Assembly (NCBI GenBank): GCA_964575425.1
Contig: CAZNRD010000073.1
Location: forward strand, 1-9,814
DNA: 9,814 nt
Source of the DNA: DATEAV01 sp964575425
Lineage (GTDB): Bacteria > Chloroflexota > Anaerolineae > Anaerolineales > E44-bin32
Reading direction: 5' to 3'
Shown: one piece after another, positions 6,171-9,814 of the stretch
Numbering within the stretch: the stretch's first letter is position 1
Layout: every line of letters begins with the position of its first letter
Translations under genes and position numbers: made by a program
Notes under the pieces: model-generated
What the model was told of the DNA's origin: nothing
What the model saw: the letters and a program-made list of their open reading frames with translations, nothing else
The model's database searches: none

Positions 6171-8840
6171 ATGGACGTCACCCCCAGACCGAACCCCGAT
6201 CTCCTGCTCGCCCAGGTGCAGGCCGAAGAGCGGCAGAGAACCCGCGGCAAGCTCCAGATCTTCCTAGGCTATGCGGCCGGCGTCGGGAAGACCTACGCCA
6301 TGCTGGAGGCGGCACGCCAGCGCAGGTCCGAGGGCGTAGATGTCGTCGTCGGCTACGTCGAGACTCACGGCCGGGTCGAAACCGAAGCACTCCTCGCCGG
6401 GACCGAGATCATTTCGCGGCGGCAAGTGGACTACCGCGGCAGGCAGATGACGGAGATGGACGTCGACGCCGTTCTGGCCCGCCACCCGCAGCTGGCCCTC
6501 GTCGACGAACTGGCACACACGAATGCGCCGGGATCGCGCCACCCCAAGCGCTTTCACGATGTTCACGATCTGCTCGAAGGCGGGATCGACGTCTACACCA
6601 CCCTCAACATCCAGCACCTCGAGAGCCTGAACGACGCCGTTGCCCAGATTACCGGCATCACCGTTCGGGAAACCCTACCCGATAGCGTCCTCGACGAGGC
6701 CACCGAAATCAAGCTGGTCGACCTACCTCCCGACGAGCTGATCCAGCGCCTGCATGAAGGCAAGGTGTACATGCCCGACACGGCCGCGGTCGCGCTGGAG
6801 CGGTTCTTCCGCAAAGGGAATCTGACCGCGCTGCGCGAGATGGCCCTGCGGCGGGCCGCCGGGCGCGTCGACGACCAGATGCTGGCCTACATGCGGACGC
6901 GAGCCATCCCCGGCCCATGGCCCGCCGGCGAGCGCCTGCTGGTGTGTGTCAGTGCGGGCTCGTTGGGAGAGCGGCTGGTGAGGTCGGCGCGCCGTCTGGC
7001 GGACGACCTGAGCGCCGAGTGGATCGCGATTCATGTCGAGGCGGCGGAAGACTCGCGCGGCGGCGAACCGGCACGGGCCAGGATCGCCCGCACCTTGAAA
7101 CTGGCCGAGGACCTGGGCGCCCGCGTGGTCACACTCCCCGGCCAGTCCGTATCCGCGACCGTGCTTGAGTATGCGCGGGCGCACAACATCACCAAGATCA
7201 TTGCCGGGAAGCCTCTTCGCTCGCTCTGGCAGGAGCTCCTGCACGGTTCCGTCGTCGATCAACTCATTCGCAGCAGCGGTCCCATTGATGTCTACATCGT
7301 CAGCAGTGAGGCGCAGCCGTCGCCGCGGCAGGCCGTCGTCGATCGCACGCAGCGCCCCTGGGTGGGCTACGTTCATAGCACCCTGCTTGTCGTCGCGGCG
7401 ACACTCGCTGGGGTCCCATTCTCTCTTGTGATCTCCCCCGTCAACCTGGTGATGCTCTACCTGGTCGCCGTGGTCGCCAGCGCGGTGTTCTTGGGGCGAG
7501 GCCCCTCGATTCTGGCTTCCTTTCTAAGCGTCTTGGCCTTCGACTACTTCTTTGTCGAACCCAGGCTCACTCTGGTCGTCACCGACGCCGAGTACGTCCT
7601 CACTTTCGTCGGGCTGTTCCTGGTCGGCCTGGTGATCAGCACACTGGCGGCTCGGGCGCGTGACCAGGCGGAGGCAGCCAGGCGCAGGGCAGAACAGGCC
7701 ACCGAACTCTACGAGCTCAGCCGCGACCTGGCCGCCGTCTACGGGCTGGACGATATCCTGCAGGCATTGATCCGACACATCCGGGAGACCTTCGGCCGTG
7801 ACGCCATCCTGCTCCTGCCGCAGGATGGCAGCCTGGCCGTGCGCGCTGGAAGCCCCGGGTTGGAACTCGACGAGGACGAACTGGCCGTCGCCGACTGGGT
7901 CCTGCGGCGTGGCGAGCCTGCCGGACGGAACACGGACACACTCCCCGGAGCTCAGCTGCGCTACCTTCCCGTGCGCACCGTACGCGGCGTGCACGGCGTG
8001 TTGGGGATCGCTGGCTCGCAGGAAGGCAGCCGAACCCTGACCCCCGATCAGCAGCGCTTGATGGAGGCCTTCGTGAGCCAGGCTGCGGTGGCCATCGAGA
8101 GGGCGCAGCTGGCCGAGCAGGCGCGGCTGGCCCAAGTGCACCAGGCCACGGAACAGCTGCAGTCCGCCCTGCTCAACTCGATCTCCCACGATTTGCGCAC
8201 GCCGCTCGTATCCATCACCGGAGCGCTGAGCAGCCTGGTAGAACAGGACGCGCAGCTCGGAGAAGCCGGCCGGCGTGCCATGGTGGAGAACGCTCGCGAG
8301 GAAGCCCAACGCCTGAACCGGCTCGTCGGCAACCTGCTCGACATGACACGCGTCGAAGCCGGTTCGCTGCGCTTGCGCCTAGAGCCCAGCGATGTTCAAG
8401 ACGTGATCGGGTCTGCCCTGGCGGAGCTCGAAGACCGCCTGGCCGTCCGCCACGTCGGCGTCAAAGTGCCCGCGGAGTTGCCCCTGGTCGAGATGGACTT
8501 CGCCTTGATGACCCGCGTCCTGGTCAACTTGCTCGACAATGCCATCAAGTACTCTCCGGCCGGCTCACCCATCGATGTCGAGGCTCGGCTTGCCTCCGGA
8601 CATCTGGAGATTGATGTCTCCGACCGAGGCTTGGGGATCCCCGCCGAGGACCTGAGTCGCGTGTTCGACAAGTTCTACCGGGTCCAGCGACCGGGCCGCG
8701 TGTCCGGGAGCGGCCTGGGACTGTCGATCTGCAAGGGCATTGTCGTGGCCCACGGTGGCTTCATCGCCGCCGAGAATCGACCTGGAGGAGGCACGACGTT
8801 CTCCATCGTGATCCCTGAACGGCAGGCTCAGACGCCATGA
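6171..8840 (+). CDS. kdpD: KdpD, potassium/turgor-sensing histidine kinase
   Basis: 889-residue membrane sensor kinase (E. coli 894) that phosphorylates KdpE when K+ is limiting. Domains in order: KdpD N-terminal ATP-binding domain with Walker A GYAAGVGKT (33-41) and DELAHTN (112-118); universal-stress-like domain (about 254-378) with AGKP (345-348); four-helix DUF4118 membrane domain (about 397-496) followed by an Arg-rich stretch; GAF domain (about 510-645); kinase core with H box SISHDLRTP, phospho-acceptor H673, N box NLLDNAIKYSP (786-796), G1 DRGLGIP (818-824) and G2 GSGLGLSI (846-853). All catalytic boxes are intact. The frame is closed by a TAG at 6135 and no other start codon lies between it and ATG 6171, which supports this start although its ribosome site is poor. 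It overlaps kdpE by ATGA. Confidence 0.98.
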   Translation: MDVTPRPNPDLLLAQVQAEERQRTRGKLQIFLGYAAGVGKTYAMLEAARQRRSEGVDVVVGYVETHGRVETEALLAGTEIISRRQVDYRGRQMTEMDVDAVLARHPQLALVDELAHTNAPGSRHPKRFHDVHDLLEGGIDVYTTLNIQHLESLNDAVAQITGITVRETLPDSVLDEATEIKLVDLPPDELIQRLHEGKVYMPDTAAVALERFFRKGNLTALREMALRRAAGRVDDQMLAYMRTRAIPGPWPAGERLLVCVSAGSLGERLVRSARRLADDLSAEWIAIHVEAAEDSRGGEPARARIARTLKLAEDLGARVVTLPGQSVSATVLEYARAHNITKIIAGKPLRSLWQELLHGSVVDQLIRSSGPIDVYIVSSEAQPSPRQAVVDRTQRPWVGYVHSTLLVVAATLAGVPFSLVISPVNLVMLYLVAVVASAVFLGRGPSILASFLSVLAFDYFFVEPRLTLVVTDAEYVLTFVGLFLVGLVISTLAARARDQAEAARRRAEQATELYELSRDLAAVYGLDDILQALIRHIRETFGRDAILLLPQDGSLAVRAGSPGLELDEDELAVADWVLRRGEPAGRNTDTLPGAQLRYLPVRTVRGVHGVLGIAGSQEGSRTLTPDQQRLMEAFVSQAAVAIERAQLAEQARLAQVHQATEQLQSALLNSISHDLRTPLVSITGALSSLVEQDAQLGEAGRRAMVENAREEAQRLNRLVGNLLDMTRVEAGSLRLRLEPSDVQDVIGSALAELEDRLAVRHVGVKVPAELPLVEMDFALMTRVLVNLLDNAIKYSPAGSPIDVEARLASGHLEIDVSDRGLGIPAEDLSRVFDKFYRVQRPGRVSGSGLGLSICKGIVVAHGGFIAAENRPGGGTTFSIVIPERQAQTP

Positions 8841-9529
8841 CCGACGCGGGCGCGCGAGTCCTGGTCGTGGACGATGAGCCGGCCATCCAGCGTTTCTTGC
8901 GCACCGCTCTTTCTGCCGAGGGCTACGCGGTCTTCGGCGCAGCCACCGGTGCCGAAGCTCTCGCTCAGGTGACTTCCCACCGACCGGACCTGATCATCCT
9001 CGACCTGGGTCTGCCTGATATGGACGGCAGTCAGGTGACCCGCCGCGTGCGCGAGTGGTCTTCGGTGCCGATCATCATCTTGTCGGTGAGGGGTCAGGAA
9101 TCGGACAAGATCGAGGCGCTGGACGCCGGCGCTGATGACTACCTGACCAAGCCCTTCAGCGTCGGAGAGCTGCTTGCCCGCATGCGGGTTGGATTGAGGC
9201 GCGTCAGTCCCTCTACCGCCGGACGGCCATTCGTCTCGGGCGACCTATCTGTCGACCTGGTCCGCAGGGTCGTGACGGTGGCTGGCGAGGAAGTGCGGCT
9301 GACGCCGACGGAGTATGACATCCTGCGTGCCCTGGTGAGCCATGCGGGATTGGTGCTGACTCACCGCCAATTGCTGCGCGAAGTGTGGGGAGCCGGCTAC
9401 GAGCAGGAAGTTCACATCCTCCGAGTCAATATCAGCAACCTGAGACGGAAGATCGAGGCAGACCCGTCCCGGCCGCGTCACGTCGTCACTGAGCCAGGGG
9501 TCGGCTACCGGCTCACAGCCGGAGAGTAG
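8837..9529 (+). CDS. kdpE: KdpE, OmpR-family response regulator
   Basis: 230-residue regulator that receives phosphate from KdpD and is expected to activate the kdp promoter. The receiver domain (about 7-120) shows acidic D12 and D13, phospho-acceptor D56 in LDLGLPD, the switch Ser at 83 and K105 in TKPF. The C-terminal winged-helix DNA-binding domain (about 130-228) has LTPTEYDILRAL, a recognition-helix region around HILRVNISNLRRKIE, and the ending TEPGVGYRL. The ATG overlaps the kdpD stop (ATGA), so the two are made together. It is the last gene of the cluster. No clear intrinsic terminator follows directly. Confidence 0.98.
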   Translation: MTDAGARVLVVDDEPAIQRFLRTALSAEGYAVFGAATGAEALAQVTSHRPDLIILDLGLPDMDGSQVTRRVREWSSVPIIILSVRGQESDKIEALDAGADDYLTKPFSVGELLARMRVGLRRVSPSTAGRPFVSGDLSVDLVRRVVTVAGEEVRLTPTEYDILRALVSHAGLVLTHRQLLREVWGAGYEQEVHILRVNISNLRRKIEADPSRPRHVVTEPGVGYRLTAGE

Positions 9530-9759
9530 GATCGCTCGGCGCTCTTCACTGGTCTAGGCCCGGGCACAAGGGAGAAGGAGCTGACCCGCCACACGGAATG
9601 GAATGGGCTTCTTGTCAATCCGGCAAGTTGCACCATCTCCGTTGCCTGGCCCCAGAAGACGGTCAAGGGTCTGGGTCCGCTAGGCAGTGCGAAACTGGCA
9701 GACCCTTATACGGAATCCGGCCAAAGGCGAGCAAGGGTCTGAATCGCCAGGGTCGGGTC
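9530..9759. other. Noncoding tail downstream of kdpE
   Basis: 230 bp with no open frame that I would call a gene. The first 130 bases show nothing recognisable. The last 100 hold three copies of a 9-bp motif and a partial, degenerate anticodon-stem-like sequence (GGGTC at 9755-9759) leading into the tRNA-Cys 3' fragment. Confidence 0.6.
9665..9741. repeat. Three 9-bp repeats at 34-bp steps, alternating orientation
   Basis: AAGGGTCTG occurs at 9665-9673 and 9733-9741, and its exact reverse complement CAGACCCTT at 9699-9707. The starts are exactly 34 bp apart. Preceded by C, the forward copies match the 5' anticodon-arm strand of the tRNA-Cys (CAGGGGTCTG, 38-47) in 9 of 10 positions. The first two copies can also form a 9-bp stem with a 25-nt loop that contains a smaller CAGT/ACTG hairpin. 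No T tract follows, so a terminator is unlikely. Regular spacing next to a tRNA fragment suggests protein-binding sites, possibly for a recombinase or its accessory factor; this is inference. Confidence 0.55.
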
Positions 9760-9814
9760 CTGCAAAACCCTGATCATGGGTTCAAATCCCATCGTCGCCT
9801 CTTCAAGGGGCTCA
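9760..9814 (+). repeat. Right copy of 55-bp direct repeat (tRNA-Cys 3' fragment)
   Basis: Identical to 45-99 and ends at the last base of the window, so the true repeat may be longer. It carries the anticodon loop, T arm, acceptor 3' strand and 14 bases of flank, but no matching 5' half. Upstream sequence matches only weakly (GGGTC with one extra C before TGC; GGCGA at 9726-9730), so this is a tRNA remnant and not a second working gene. It reads as the distal att-like repeat of an insertion at tRNA-Cys, or as a shared k-mer at a contig end. Confidence 0.6.

Noticed and set aside
713..9481. Many long reverse-strand open frames opposite the kdp genes
   Set aside because: They are antisense shadows of well-supported Kdp genes, caused by high GC at third codon positions.
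9665..9707. Hairpin AAGGGTCTG/CAGACCCTT as the kdpE terminator
   Set aside because: It lies about 135 bp past the gene, has a 25-nt loop, and is followed by ATACGG instead of a T tract. The third copy at the same spacing argues for a repeat array.
9726..9799. Second complete tRNA-Cys gene at the right end
   Set aside because: The 5' GGCGA fits the acceptor stem, but the acceptor pairing breaks after five bases, no D arm forms and the anticodon loop has an extra base. Only the 3' part is tRNA.

Overview
The window holds one complete, all plus-strand potassium-uptake cluster, the Kdp P-type ATPase with its own two-component regulator, placed directly downstream of a tRNA-Cys gene. The DNA is GC-rich and bacterial. 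The tRNA lacks an encoded 3' CCA, which argues against enteric bacteria. Two extra small genes inside the cluster (a 31-residue membrane peptide before kdpF and a kinase-less DUF4118/GAF protein before kdpC) recall soil or sediment lineages such as Chloroflexota or Acidobacteriota. I cannot fix the phylum from this sequence. A 10-N scaffold gap suggests a draft or metagenomic assembly.

Layout: tRNA-Cys (15-85); a noncoding leader of about 485 bp (86-570) with a possible pair of competing hairpins; a small membrane ORF (571-666), kdpF (663-755), kdpA (752-2497), kdpB (2502-4629, interrupted by Ns), a DUF4118/GAF protein (4664-5422) and kdpC (5430-6020); a 150-bp gap; kdpD (6171-8840) and kdpE (8837-9529); then a noncoding tail (9530-9759) with three regularly spaced 9-bp repeats; and finally an exact 55-bp copy of the 3' part of the tRNA-Cys gene and its flank (9760-9814). 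Several start and stop codons overlap (GTGA, ATGA, ATGA), so translation is probably coupled.

How the genes work together: KdpA carries the K+ selectivity filter, KdpB hydrolyses ATP and is phosphorylated on Asp, and KdpC and KdpF complete the high-affinity K+ pump. KdpD senses K+ limitation or turgor and phosphorylates KdpE, which is expected to activate the kdp promoter. The DUF4118/GAF protein looks like the middle of KdpD without its nucleotide-binding and kinase parts, so it may modulate KdpD; that is inference.

The main points for a second look are: the tRNA-Cys 3' half repeated on both sides of the Kdp cluster, as in tRNA-targeted genomic islands although no integrase is visible (and the exact 55-bp length ending at the last base could be an assembler k-mer effect); three 9-bp repeats at exact 34-bp steps in alternating orientation beside the right repeat; the kinase-less KdpD-like protein; the conserved-looking micro-ORF before kdpF; and the N gap in kdpB, which appears to represent zero missing bases.
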